Below, piece after piece: positions 50,743 through 58,821 of a stretch of 64,000 nt of DNA. Within the stretch, counting starts at the first letter, position 1; each line of letters begins with the position of its first letter. Both the position numbers and the translations under genes were made by a program. The notes beneath the pieces are model-generated. The model saw nothing but the letters and a program-made list of their open reading frames with translations. It was not told the DNA's origin and did no database searches. The stretch comes from Fredinandcohnia onubensis (GTDB lineage Bacteria; Bacillota; Bacilli; Bacillales; Bacillaceae_L): NCBI RefSeq assembly GCF_002734285.1, contig NZ_NSEA01000005.1:124001-188000 (forward strand), in the 5' to 3' direction.

Positions 50743-51796
50743 CACTATTATTGGAGTGGGATTATTAGCTCTTCCTCTTTTTGCAGTTCGGACGGCGGAT
50801 ACAGGCGCCCCACTTGTAACTTTATTGGGTATAACGATAGCATCCGCTGGACTGGGCTTGATTACATTTCTTGGAATCCGCCACCCGCGAAAATCCATCA
50901 TTATGTATGGAGAAGATATTCTAGGGAAGTGGTTAAGTAGGGTGCCGAACGTAGTTATCATTCTCTTTTTTGCAATATTAACGGGACTAACTTCACGGGA
51001 GTTTGGCGCGGTAGTTATTACTGCCATTTTAAAGCAAACGCCACTAGAAGTGACTGTAATTGTGATGTTAATACTCGCGGCATTATCTACAAGGAATGAT
51101 ATGAATGTATTTGCCTATATCCATAATTTTTATGTACCGTTTATTTTGGCACCGGCTTTAATCATCGTTGCTCTATCTTTAAAGAATGCAAATAGCTTAT
51201 ATTTACTTCCAATACTAGGAAATAATCCTGGGAATTACTTAGTTGGAGGCTTTACCATTGCAGCATTATTTCAAGGTTCTTTTATTTTTACAATGATTAT
51301 TCCTTTTATGAGGCATCCACGAAAAGCAGTCAAAGCTAGTATTTGGGGAATGGTTATTGCCGGTGGTTTATATCTGTTAATTGTGATTGCAACTGTTGCG
51401 GTATTTGGCCCAGGTGAAATAACGAATCTTCTATGGCCGACCCTTGAATTAGCTCGTACAACCTCAATACCTGGTAATCTTCTTCAGAGATTAGATATTG
51501 TTTTTTTATCTGTCTGGGTAATTGCTGTATTCACTACATTGTTTTCCAGTTATATGTTCACGGTTCATTCTATTAGCCAAATGGCTGGATTACGTGATCA
51601 TAAAATGCTTTCCTTTTTTATTTTGCCGCTTGTTTTCATTATCGCGATGATTCCGCAAAATATATTGCATTTATATGATGTTATTGAAATCTTTGGGAGA
51701 TTAGGCCTAATTCTAACAGTCGGTTATCCTACGTTATTAGTTAGTGTAGACCTTGTAAAGAAAAAGGTGAAAAAAAGTGGGAGTATCAAAGCATAG
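50690..51796 (+). CDS. Spore germination receptor B subunit (GerB family)
   Basis: A 368-residue membrane protein with about ten helices, of the GerAB/endospore germination permease family related to amino acid transporters. GVGLLALPLFAVRTADTGA near residue 26 is typical. I chose GTG 50690, 9 bases after GGAGGAGG, over ATG 50657; the gene then overlaps the A subunit by 53 bases. It probably forms the germinant-binding and ion-conducting part of the receptor. Confidence 0.92.
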   Translation: MEYPREITVIQATTILISTIIGVGLLALPLFAVRTADTGAPLVTLLGITIASAGLGLITFLGIRHPRKSIIMYGEDILGKWLSRVPNVVIILFFAILTGLTSREFGAVVITAILKQTPLEVTVIVMLILAALSTRNDMNVFAYIHNFYVPFILAPALIIVALSLKNANSLYLLPILGNNPGNYLVGGFTIAALFQGSFIFTMIIPFMRHPRKAVKASIWGMVIAGGLYLLIVIATVAVFGPGEITNLLWPTLELARTTSIPGNLLQRLDIVFLSVWVIAVFTTLFSSYMFTVHSISQMAGLRDHKMLSFFILPLVFIIAMIPQNILHLYDVIEIFGRLGLILTVGYPTLLVSVDLVKKKVKKSGSIKA

Positions 51797-53009
51797 TTGG
51801 AAGACTTGTTTAAAAATTATACTAATCGCTTTAGTGCCTGGGCTATTCTTAACAGGTTGCTGGGATAGTGATGATATTGAACAACGGGCTACGATATTAG
51901 GTATATCAATTGATAAGGTTGATGATGCAGACGGTGCAGACCTTGCTCAAATAACCGGTTTAGGAAATCAATTTCCAAAGCCAAAAGATGGATTAATTAA
52001 ATTAAGTGCTCAAATCGCTGTTCCAGGAAGAATTCCACTTGGACCGCAAACGGGTGGGGCTGGTGTAGACCAAAACCCACTTTGGGTAATAAGTGTAGTG
52101 GGATATACATTAGATGACGCGATAGCAGTGCTTCAGCAAGAAGTAGCTGACCGGCTTTTTTTTGGTCATCTACGGACCATAGTCATAAGTGAAGACGTTG
52201 CGAAGGATGGGGTAAAAAGATTTAACGATTATCTCCGAAGAAATCCTGAGATTAGAAGGACTGCTTGGATGGTGGTATCAAAAGGTGAAGCGAAAAAGTT
52301 TATGGAGTTGGCACCTAAACTGGAGCGGGTCCCTACCCTATATTTGTCTGCAATGGTCGAAAATGCCGTTGGATTAGGTACTTTTCCGGAAGATTTTATC
52401 GGCTTGTTTTGGACAAAGCTACAAAGCAAAGGTCAAGATACGTTCCTTCCATATCTTGAATTGAAAAAAGAGGATAATATACAAATTTCTGGTTTAGCGT
52501 ATTTTAAAGATGATCGAATGATAGGTAGAACGGAACCCGTTGAAATAGGCTTATATATGGCTGTAACAGGAGAGAAGATAGGGGGATATGAGGTATTTGT
52601 TGAAGTACCTGAAACGGATGTTAAGGTAATAGTAAGGGCAGAAAATCGCAGGTCATCTATAAAACCAACACTACGAAATGGAAAGCCTCATGTGGACATA
52701 AAAATTCATTATGAAAGTACAATCGGCGAAGGAGCTGTTGGAGTAGATTTAAATAATCCGGAAATTGTAAAAAAAATCGAAGAGGAGGCATCGAATGGGG
52801 TTAAAGAAGGCACTACAAAATTAATTAAGAAAATGCAGGAGGAACAATCAGATATTTTTGGATTTGGAGAATATTTTCGTGCAAAACAACCTGATTATTG
52901 GAATAAAGAGATTCAAACAAAAGAGAAATGGCGTGAGGTATACAAGGATTTGACCTTTGATATTCAGTGTACATCAAAAATTCGAAGAGTAGGTACAAAG
53001 GCAAAATAG
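51777..53009 (+). CDS. Spore germination receptor C subunit (Ger(x)C lipoprotein)
   Basis: A 410-residue lipoprotein of the Ger(x)C family. The signal peptide ends LTGC with the lipidated Cys at 28, followed by the family's WDSDDIEQRATILGISIDK and by HLRTIVISEDVAKDG near residue 132. A C-terminal domain with an IKIHYESTIGEG strand near 310 completes it. It overlaps the B subunit by 20 bases. It would be anchored on the outer face of the spore inner membrane, completing the A-B-C receptor. Confidence 0.93.
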   Translation: MGVSKHSWKTCLKIILIALVPGLFLTGCWDSDDIEQRATILGISIDKVDDADGADLAQITGLGNQFPKPKDGLIKLSAQIAVPGRIPLGPQTGGAGVDQNPLWVISVVGYTLDDAIAVLQQEVADRLFFGHLRTIVISEDVAKDGVKRFNDYLRRNPEIRRTAWMVVSKGEAKKFMELAPKLERVPTLYLSAMVENAVGLGTFPEDFIGLFWTKLQSKGQDTFLPYLELKKEDNIQISGLAYFKDDRMIGRTEPVEIGLYMAVTGEKIGGYEVFVEVPETDVKVIVRAENRRSSIKPTLRNGKPHVDIKIHYESTIGEGAVGVDLNNPEIVKKIEEEASNGVKEGTTKLIKKMQEEQSDIFGFGEYFRAKQPDYWNKEIQTKEKWREVYKDLTFDIQCTSKIRRVGTKAK

Positions 53010-53034
53010 GCTTATCATACCGAAGGAGTTTACC

Positions 53035-53238
53035 ATGGTCTTTATTGGGTATATAAATTATGTTGTCGTATTAAGTGTCATGACAGGGGTCTTTATTCTC
53101 ATGTTTGATGTGAAGGGTTATAAAACGAAGAACATGCAAAAAGAAAAGAAGGTTAGCACGTTTTTAGGGTGGTTTAATATAACAGCAGGGGTACTTGCCT
53201 ATTTTGTTAATTGGGCATATCAGCAGATTTTTTGGTGA
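53035..53238 (+). CDS. Putative germinant receptor D subunit
   Basis: A 67-residue protein with two hydrophobic helices (about residues 5-26 and 43-62) and a basic loop between them (KGYKTKNMQKEKK). Its size, topology and place 25 bases after the C subunit gene match the small D subunits described for some Bacillus Ger operons, which tune receptor response. It has a GAAGGAG site and is followed by a terminator. Confidence 0.75.
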   Translation: MVFIGYINYVVVLSVMTGVFILMFDVKGYKTKNMQKEKKVSTFLGWFNITAGVLAYFVNWAYQQIFW

Positions 53239-53249
53239 TAATCAAAACA

Positions 53250-53281
53250 AGCCCCTAGAAATTTCGAATCTTCTAGGGGCT
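53250..53281. terminator. Bidirectional terminator after ger operon
   Basis: AGCCCCTAGAA (53250-53260) pairs perfectly with 53271-53281 around a 10-base loop, between the ger operon and the opposing dioxygenase gene. Confidence 0.8.
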
Positions 53282-53289
53282 ATTTCCAT

Positions 53290-54255
53290 TTAAATTTCCA
53301 ACGGTCGTAAATTTGCTTCAATTTCACTTCTCTTCGGTTCTAAAAATGCAGGAAGTGCAAGTCTTTCCCCTAACGTTTCCAATGGTTCATCTATATCAAA
53401 CCCAGGAGTGTCAGTTGAGAGCTCAAATAAAATACCATTTGGTTCTCTAAAGTACAATGCTTTGAAGTAATAGCGGTCTACCTTACCAGAGTTGGGAAGG
53501 CGTGTTTGTTTTATTTTTACAAACCAATCTTCATATTCCTCTTCGTTCGGAATGCGGAAGGCCACATGGTGCACTCCACCACGTCCCAAACGTTCTTTTG
53601 GTAGATCAGGTCGTGCTTCAATATGAAGTTCGGCTCCAGCTCCACCTTCACCGGTTGCATAGACTAGAATTTCAGGATAATCACCTGCAAGCGATGGGTA
53701 GCTGCCGACCTTTCGGAAACCCATGACATCCGTCAATATTTTCACAGTAGGTTCGGCGTTAGCAACGGTTAATGTGACTGGCCCGAGCCCAATTATCGCA
53801 TGCTCAACTGGAATAGCATTAACTTCCCAAGGTTCACCTGCAGGAACTCCCAATTCACCATTATCCGCAACAAGGATGATTCTTGATCCTTCATAATCCT
53901 GAAATGCCAAAGTATCGCGACCAGCTCGTTTAATGATTTCTTCTGTTAATATGCGGTACTCTGCTAATCGCTTTTTCCAATAATGTAAAGAATCAGTTGT
54001 TTTCACACGTAGTGAAGTGGAAGAAATACTTGATACGCCAGGATGTGTTCGTCCGAGTCCAGGTATATCAAAGAATGTTATTTCGGTCCCTGGATTTCCT
54101 TTTGCATCTCCATAGAAAAGATGGTAGGATTGCGTATTATCTTGGTTAACTGTTTTTTTGATTAGCCGCATTCCTAATACTTTTGTATAAAATTCAAAGT
54201 TTCGCTCTGCTTTGCCAGTGAGTAACGAAACATGATGTAAGCCAAGTAATTGCAT
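53290..54255 (-). CDS. Ring-cleaving dioxygenase (MhqO/MhqA-like)
   Basis: A 321-residue VOC-superfamily dioxygenase with two paired domains. The metal-binding motifs are visible: LGLHHVSLLTG at the start and GVHHVAFRIP near residue 216, with Glu in NGILFELSTD near 258. Bacillus members (MhqA, MhqE, MhqO) open hydroquinone or catechol rings. ATG at 54255 is 7 bases after GGGGGA; the upstream frame to 54333 runs through the operator and promoter and is not coding. An MhqR-type palindrome overlaps the promoter, linking it to mhqD. Confidence 0.9.
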   Translation of the reverse strand: MQLLGLHHVSLLTGKAERNFEFYTKVLGMRLIKKTVNQDNTQSYHLFYGDAKGNPGTEITFFDIPGLGRTHPGVSSISSTSLRVKTTDSLHYWKKRLAEYRILTEEIIKRAGRDTLAFQDYEGSRIILVADNGELGVPAGEPWEVNAIPVEHAIIGLGPVTLTVANAEPTVKILTDVMGFRKVGSYPSLAGDYPEILVYATGEGGAGAELHIEARPDLPKERLGRGGVHHVAFRIPNEEEYEDWFVKIKQTRLPNSGKVDRYYFKALYFREPNGILFELSTDTPGFDIDEPLETLGERLALPAFLEPKRSEIEANLRPLEI

Positions 54256-54276
54256 GCTCATTCCCCCAATAAAATA

Positions 54277-54303
54277 AATTATCTTGAATTCAAGATAATT
54301 ATA
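54277..54303 (-). promoter_or_regulatory. MhqR-type operator with extended -10 promoter
   Basis: A perfect 24-base palindrome (54277-54300) with core TATCTTGAATTCAAGATA. On the minus strand a TGG-TATAAT extended -10 element (hexamer at 54298-54303) abuts and overlaps it, so repressor binding would block transcription of the dioxygenase gene. Confidence 0.75.
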
Positions 54304-54323
54304 CCACAGAATAGATAATATAG

Positions 54324-54347
54324 AAAAGGCCAAGGGAAACCTTGGCC
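54324..54347 (-). terminator. Terminator after small spore-type gene
   Basis: GGCCAAGG and CCTTGGCC (54328-54335 with 54340-54347) around a 4-base loop; on the minus strand TTTTCTA follows, ending the 49-residue gene just upstream of the dioxygenase promoter. Confidence 0.75.
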
Positions 54348-54355
54348 AGAGTTAA

Positions 54356-54505
54356 CTATTTCTTTTTCTTCTTTTGAACGTTTTGTTTTTCTGCTTCTAC
54401 TTCTGTATAGGATGCGAATTCAACAAGCTCTTCACTAATTCTATTTCCTTTTTTCGCATTATTATTTCGTTGTGCATTTGCATTTCCACGCTTTGTTCGT
54501 CCCAT
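54356..54505 (-). CDS. Small SASP-like protein, 49 residues
   Basis: A 49-residue basic protein (MGRTKRGNANAQRNNNAKKGN at the start, KKKKK at the end) with the central motif EFASYTEVEAEKQN. This resembles the EFASETDVAEVRKQN motif of the gamma-type SASP encoded next to it. It has a GGAG site 9 bases before ATG and its own terminator. I propose it is a spore protein related to, or regulated with, gamma SASP; Tyr replaces the Glu at the position after EFAS, so cleavage by the germination protease may be lost. Not verified by search. Confidence 0.65.
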   Translation of the reverse strand: MGRTKRGNANAQRNNNAKKGNRISEELVEFASYTEVEAEKQNVQKKKKK

Positions 54506-54605
54506 TTCGTTCAACTCCATTCTTAACATTTCACTTGTAGTATGAGTAGTTTAAATCTATTAATGTAAGGCAAGAAGTAGGAAATTTAGCCATTTACTTG
54601 TTAAA

Positions 54606-54632
54606 AATACCCTCACAGGTGTGAGGGTATTA
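54606..54632 (-). terminator. Terminator after gamma-type SASP gene
   Basis: ATACCCTCACA pairs with TGTGAGGGTAT across two bases (54608-54630); on the minus strand a T run follows. Confidence 0.85.
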
Positions 54633-54646
54633 CTAATGGCAGGTGT

Positions 54647-55003
54647 CTAGCGATTTTTATTAGCCTGAGATTGCTGGTTCTGTTTACGAACTTCAGCAAC
54701 ATCCGTTTCGCTAGCAAATTCGGTACTGAAAGAGGATCCGGTTGAAGTGAATTGTTGTTGCCCAACAGATTGTTGGAGCTGCTGTGCGGACTGCTCTATC
54801 TGGTTTAACTGCTGAGCAGCATTCAATTCACGTCCTGCAAATCCAGGGGCAGATTGTTGCACTTGTGGTGAGCTTTGTTGGAACTGCTGTGCATTCATTT
54901 GCTCTGTTTGCGCCAACTGCTTGGCTGTTTGTTTGATTTGATTAAGTGCAGCTTGAGCCTGTGCTGGAATTTGTTGTTTGTTGTTGTTGTTGTTGTTTTG
55001 CAT
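54647..55003 (-). CDS. sspE: Gamma-type small acid-soluble spore protein
   Basis: A 118-residue protein, very rich in Gln and Asn, with no predicted fold. The C-terminal part holds the gamma-SASP motif GSSFSTEFASETDVAEV and KQNQQSQANKN; EFASET is the site cut by the germination protease Gpr. Gamma SASPs are amino acid stores in the spore core and do not bind DNA. The N-terminal poly-Asn run is encoded by AAC repeats and may be length-variable. Only one clear Gpr site is present, while other gamma SASPs have two; the first repeat (near residue 55, FAGRELNAAQQL) has diverged. Strong GGGAGGG site. Confidence 0.92.
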   Translation of the reverse strand: MQNNNNNNKQQIPAQAQAALNQIKQTAKQLAQTEQMNAQQFQQSSPQVQQSAPGFAGRELNAAQQLNQIEQSAQQLQQSVGQQQFTSTGSSFSTEFASETDVAEVRKQNQQSQANKNR

Positions 55004-55258
55004 TCGGAACCCTCCCAGACGAATTTTTGTGGATTCTCAAAAGGCCTGCCCTTTCAAAAATCCTTTCTTAATTTGTGTAGCACAGCCCCTTTTAATGTAA
55101 TGAAAAGAATGTTAATCAAGTGATATTTTTCAGTGTATATAAAAAGGACATTTGTATATTCCCATTTATAACAAAGCTTAGAGTATGCTTACCGAGTTTT
55201 TTGTTGTTCATTTCAAACCATCCATTATATAATTCAAGTAGTGGAAGAGGTGATTTGA

Positions 55259-55972
55259 ATGAAACGAATCGATTTTTGGGGTCGTGATGAATATGATGAA
55301 AGACTTCTTGAAGAAGTACTACGTGGTGTGAAGACAGTCACCTGTACTCCAAAGGTTTGGTATGATCAATTGCCGGACGAGGAAAAAAGTGAAAAAGGCG
55401 ATATCATACAGGCTTTTACGAAGCGGAATGAACATGTGGCAAACATCCAAATTACCGATTTTTATGAAATTCGATTTGGTGAAATTCAAGGTGAAGTGGG
55501 GAAGAGAATCGCGAAGGGCGAAAATTCCACGCTTGATGAGTTTATAGAGGACCATATTTTTAGCTGGGAGAAGCCACTACAAATGGATGGTTACGAACTT
55601 AATGAAGATACGGTGATAGTCGTAGAACATTTTACGCTTAAGGACATTTTTATAGATGTTAAGATAGATTTACACCTTGTCCCGATGGCAGAGGTGGAAC
55701 GGTTTAAGGTCGCCAACTGGACAGATTTTGAGCTATTTGGGGTGGCTAGTGATTACTTTTATTCCGTTTATAAAGAGAAAGACTTTGTGGCATTTGTTCG
55801 ATTTCGCCAAAATGAAGTAGGCACATTTATATACTACAAATTAAATCCCGATTTCGAAGGGATAATGGACGAAAAAGAACTCTTGATAAAAGCGGAAAAG
55901 TACGCGAAAGAAAATTTATTGGCAACCCAGTTGATTCATGAATGGAGTTCGATCTACACCTATCATAAATAA
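55259..55972 (+). CDS. ASCH-domain protein
   Basis: A 237-residue protein whose first 135 residues match the ASCH fold (YhfF type): LRGVKTVTCTPKVWYDQ near residue 22, GDIIQAFTKRNEHVANIQIT near 47 and a GEVGKRIAKGENSTLDEF segment near 78. ASCH domains resemble PUA domains and bind RNA or nucleosides. The last 100 residues form a separate domain I do not recognise. Start ATG follows GAGGTGA. Monocistronic, with a terminator after it. Confidence 0.75.
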   Translation: MKRIDFWGRDEYDERLLEEVLRGVKTVTCTPKVWYDQLPDEEKSEKGDIIQAFTKRNEHVANIQITDFYEIRFGEIQGEVGKRIAKGENSTLDEFIEDHIFSWEKPLQMDGYELNEDTVIVVEHFTLKDIFIDVKIDLHLVPMAEVERFKVANWTDFELFGVASDYFYSVYKEKDFVAFVRFRQNEVGTFIYYKLNPDFEGIMDEKELLIKAEKYAKENLLATQLIHEWSSIYTYHK

Positions 55973-55980
55973 TGATTAAG

Positions 55981-56018
55981 AAGACGTTTTGCGTAGAACA
56001 CGCGGAGCGTCTTTTTTA
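55981..56018 (+). terminator. Terminator after ASCH gene
   Basis: AAGACG with CGTCTT (55981-55986 with 56008-56013) plus an inner GCGT/ACGC stem, followed by TTTTTT. Confidence 0.82.
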
Positions 56019-56070
56019 GATGCCGCCAAAAAACCAATTTGACTTTCGAATACCTGTAATTGTAAAATCG

Positions 56071-56151
56071 TGGGACGAGGGGACTCACTTCTTGTCCCAC
56101 TCAATAGAAAAATACTATTGGGGCAAAGAGACATGTCTATTTTAGTCCCAA
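56071..56151. repeat. GGGAC-type palindromic repeat, copy B
   Basis: TGGGACGAGGGGACTC begins at 56071 and GTCCCA ends at 56099, giving a first hairpin; a second part to 56151 holds AGACATGTCT and ends AGTCCCA, the complement of the TGGGACT-like start. It shares TGGGACGAGGG with copy C. It fills most of the gap before the carboxypeptidase gene, up to its ribosome binding site. Confidence 0.65.
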
Positions 56152-56164
56152 AGGGAGAAGTGAA

Positions 56165-57340
56165 ATGAAGCAGCTTTATATGATTTTGGTTCTAGTAATT
56201 GTGATGGCTTTTGTTGCGCCTTTTCAAGCTTTTGCTCAAAACTCTCAGCCAATTGATGCACCAACGATAAAGAGTGATGCAGTCATTTTACTAGATGCAA
56301 ATACAGGTTCAATACTATATGAGAAAAATAGTGATACGAAATTATATCCTGCAAGTTTAACGAAAATGGCAACTGCCATTTATGCCATTGAAACAGGAAA
56401 TTTAGACGATATTGTCACAGTAAGTGCCAATGCCTATGAAACGGGCGGAACTCGTGTTTACCTGGAAGAAGGGGAAAACGTTACGTTAAAACATCTTATT
56501 CAAGGCTTATTGATTAATTCCGGTAACGATGCCGGGGTTGCGATTGCGGAGCATCTTGATGGGAGTGTGGAAGACTTTGCTAAGTCAATAAACTCGTATT
56601 TACAAAAGGAAGTGGGTGTCAAACAGACCCATTTTTCTAACCCACATGGTCTATTTGATGAAAATCACTATACCACTGCATATGACCTTGCTTTAATTAC
56701 AAAATATGCATTGAAAAATCCGGTTTTCCGTGAGATTTTTGGAACAAAGGAGTTAGCCTGGAATGGTGAAAGCTGGGATACAACCCTTTATAGCCACCAT
56801 TTATTACTTAGAGGTGAAATCCCATATGAAGGGATCACTGGTGGAAAAACAGGCTTTGTCCAGCAATCACGATTCACTCTTTCAACGTCTGCAGAAAAAG
56901 GTGAAATGTCTTTAATTGCGATCGTATTAAAAGCTGATCGAAATGAAATAGCTTATGAAGATACAGTTGAGCTTTTAGATTACGGCTTTGAAAATTTTGA
57001 GGTAAAAGAGGTAGCTACAGATAAATCCTATATCGGTGACAAGAAAGAAAGCTATCATTTGAGCAAGCCACTCAAATTTACGCAAATGAAAAATGAAGAA
57101 GTACAAATTGCGATGAACGACCAAGGTGTATTGCAGGTACTTGGGGATGATGGCCGACTACTTGCAACGAAACAGATGAAAATGGACATCCCGAAGGAAG
57201 CATTGAATACCCGTGCTGAAATCAATCCCGTTACAATTAATACTAAGGATCCATTACCAGCCATCCTAATGGTGTTATTTTTTGGCGTAAGCCTCATCTA
57301 CCTTCGAAAAACAATAAAAAACATAAAAAAGAGCACTTAA
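56165..57340 (+). CDS. D-alanyl-D-alanine carboxypeptidase (PBP5/DacF type)
   Basis: A 391-residue penicillin-binding protein. A signal peptide (residues 1-24, ending AFA) precedes the catalytic domain with SLTK (Ser at 64), SGN near 119 and KTG near 228. The C-terminal part is a beta domain followed by a transmembrane anchor (about 365-383). It trims the terminal D-Ala of peptidoglycan side chains. The size and closing anchor resemble Bacillus DacF, a spore cortex enzyme, or DacA. AAGGGAGAAG precedes the ATG, abutting repeat copy B. Confidence 0.92.
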   Translation: MKQLYMILVLVIVMAFVAPFQAFAQNSQPIDAPTIKSDAVILLDANTGSILYEKNSDTKLYPASLTKMATAIYAIETGNLDDIVTVSANAYETGGTRVYLEEGENVTLKHLIQGLLINSGNDAGVAIAEHLDGSVEDFAKSINSYLQKEVGVKQTHFSNPHGLFDENHYTTAYDLALITKYALKNPVFREIFGTKELAWNGESWDTTLYSHHLLLRGEIPYEGITGGKTGFVQQSRFTLSTSAEKGEMSLIAIVLKADRNEIAYEDTVELLDYGFENFEVKEVATDKSYIGDKKESYHLSKPLKFTQMKNEEVQIAMNDQGVLQVLGDDGRLLATKQMKMDIPKEALNTRAEINPVTINTKDPLPAILMVLFFGVSLIYLRKTIKNIKKST

Positions 57341-57358
57341 TCAAAAGTGCTTTTTTTT
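57333..57358. terminator. Terminator at convergent stops
   Basis: AGCACTT pairs with AAGTGCT (57332-57338 with 57344-57350), followed by eight Ts on the plus strand. It contains the stop codons of both converging genes. Confidence 0.8.
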
Positions 57359-57801
57359 CTGGGACGAGGGACCTGTCCCTCTGTACCACCGGGGGCCTTC
57401 TGTCCTGCAAAAACGATATATTTTTGGCCAAAGTAGTTTGATATTGTGTAAAGTCCTGTTCCAAGCAAGACAGCAATCTCGTTTGTGTATGGTAGTAAAA
57501 TGAAATCAGCTATGAATTTACTTGCTGAATATGAAAGAAAGTAGCAGCAAAGAATGACTAAAATAAATAAAGGGATGCTTTTTCCAAATGTGGCCTTACT
57601 GTTAAACGTAAAGCGTCGGTTTAACAGATAACTGACGATCGCCCCAACTGAATTTCCTAGAAACGTCGAAAGCCAGTATGAGAGACCTGTTACATGCAAC
57701 AGCAAGAAAATACTTGATAGTCCAACTATTGTATTCATGAGTCCAACTAGCAGAAAGCGGATGAATGTGTTAGTTGGTTTCAGATAATGGGCTGTAATCA
57801 A
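57337..57801 (-). CDS. GtrA/GtcA-family membrane flippase-like protein
   Basis: A 154-residue protein with four hydrophobic helices, of the GtrA family (RFLLVGLMNTIVGLSSIFLLLH near residue 15, GAIVSYLLNRRFTF near 55). GtrA/GtcA proteins flip lipid-linked sugars for cell-surface glycosylation. The TTG start follows GAGGGTGG and overlaps the glycosyltransferase gene by 32 bases. The last 20 residues or so (KAPGGTEGQVPRPRKKSTFD) come from repeat copy C and the terminator, so the native C-terminus was probably replaced when the repeat arrived. Confidence 0.88.
   Translation of the reverse strand: MITAHYLKPTNTFIRFLLVGLMNTIVGLSSIFLLLHVTGLSYWLSTFLGNSVGAIVSYLLNRRFTFNSKATFGKSIPLFILVILCCYFLSYSASKFIADFILLPYTNEIAVLLGTGLYTISNYFGQKYIVFAGQKAPGGTEGQVPRPRKKSTFD
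57360..57395. repeat. GGGAC-type palindromic repeat, copy C
   Basis: TGGGACGAGGGACCTGTCCC starts at 57360, with GAGGGAC pairing with GTCCCTC across two bases (57366-57381). On the minus strand it reads ACAGAGGGACAGGTCCC, nearly identical to copy A over 26 bases (three differences). It lies inside the 3' end of the gtrA-like gene. Confidence 0.75.
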
Positions 57802-58801
57802 TCAAGTATCCACCCTCTTCCGGAGCTTCAGGTTCTTGCTCAGGTATTGCAAGATTGAACGTATCGATATCGACGACGAACTTTGGGCGCCGCTTTGTTT
57901 CCTTATAGATTTTACCGATATATTCCCCGATAAATCCTAAAGCAATCAGCTGCAATCCACCAATTAACCAAATCGAGGTGATCAGGGAAGTCCAGCCTGT
58001 CTGAGTTTGTCCACTAAATTTTAAGTAAAAAAAGTAACCTCCAAAAAATAAGCTAACAAAGAATGAAAGCAGGCCCATTAATGAAATCAAGCGAATCGGC
58101 GTAACACTAAAGGACGTAATCCCGTCGAGCGCAAACGAAAGCATTTTTCGTAAAGGATACTTTGTTTCGCCAGCCATTCGTTCTTTACGGTCATAGAAGA
58201 CAGATGTAGATTGAAAGCCAATTAGAGGAACCACTCCCCGTAAAAAGAGATTACTTTCATCAAAATGTTCAAGTGCTTCCACGGCACGCCTGCTCATTAA
58301 GCGGAAATCGGCATGATTATATACGAGGTTAACACCCATGAAATTCATTAACTTGTAAAATCCTTGTGCGGAATGCTTCTTAAAGAAAGTATCAGTCTTT
58401 CGTTCTTTTCGTACACCGTATACGACTTCATAGCCTTCTGAGAAGCGAAGAAGAAATTCACGTATGACCTCAATATCATCCTGTAAATCGGCATCTATGG
58501 AGACGAGACAATCTGACTGTCGCTTTGCGGTAAACAAACCTGCTAGTAGGGCATTTTGGTGGCCAACATTTCTGGCTAATTTTAACCCTTTTATTTTACT
58601 GTCTTCAAGTCCTTGTTTGTAAATGATAGACCATGTTTGATCCTTACTTCCATCATCAACAAATAAGAGTCTGCTTTTTTCGGAAATTAACTTGTCCGTG
58701 ATAAGATCGTCCAGAAGGGCTCTAAGCTGTTTCATTGATTCAGGAAGAACTTCCTCTTCGTTATAGCAAGGGACAACAATTGTAAGTAAAGGTTTATTCA
58801 T
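57770..58801 (-). CDS. Family 2 glycosyltransferase (GtrB/CsbB-like)
   Basis: A 343-residue membrane glycosyltransferase. The N-terminal catalytic domain shows TIVVPCYNEEEVLPES near residue 7, FVDDGSKDQTW near 50, and the metal-binding SIDADLQDD near 103. Two transmembrane helices near residues 236-258 and 268-290 follow. GtrB/CsbB-type enzymes load a sugar onto undecaprenyl phosphate. ATG at 58801 is favoured because the family N-terminus begins there (MNKPLLTIVVPCYNE). It lies between a YkoS-like and a GtrA-like gene, as in three-component glycosylation systems. Confidence 0.9.
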   Translation of the reverse strand: MNKPLLTIVVPCYNEEEVLPESMKQLRALLDDLITDKLISEKSRLLFVDDGSKDQTWSIIYKQGLEDSKIKGLKLARNVGHQNALLAGLFTAKRQSDCLVSIDADLQDDIEVIREFLLRFSEGYEVVYGVRKERKTDTFFKKHSAQGFYKLMNFMGVNLVYNHADFRLMSRRAVEALEHFDESNLFLRGVVPLIGFQSTSVFYDRKERMAGETKYPLRKMLSFALDGITSFSVTPIRLISLMGLLSFFVSLFFGGYFFYLKFSGQTQTGWTSLITSIWLIGGLQLIALGFIGEYIGKIYKETKRRPKFVVDIDTFNLAIPEQEPEAPEEGGYLIDYSPLSETN

Positions 58802-58821
58802 GATGAATCCCCCTAACCATT

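Noticed and set aside
54256-54333. N-terminal extension of the dioxygenase frame
   Set aside because: It runs through the -10 element and the 24-base operator palindrome, so it lies at or before the start of transcription; the ATG at 54255 has a ribosome site.
54960-54999. AAC/CAA trinucleotide run as a repeat element
   Set aside because: It is the poly-Asn/Gln coding region of the gamma SASP, ordinary low-complexity sequence for this protein.
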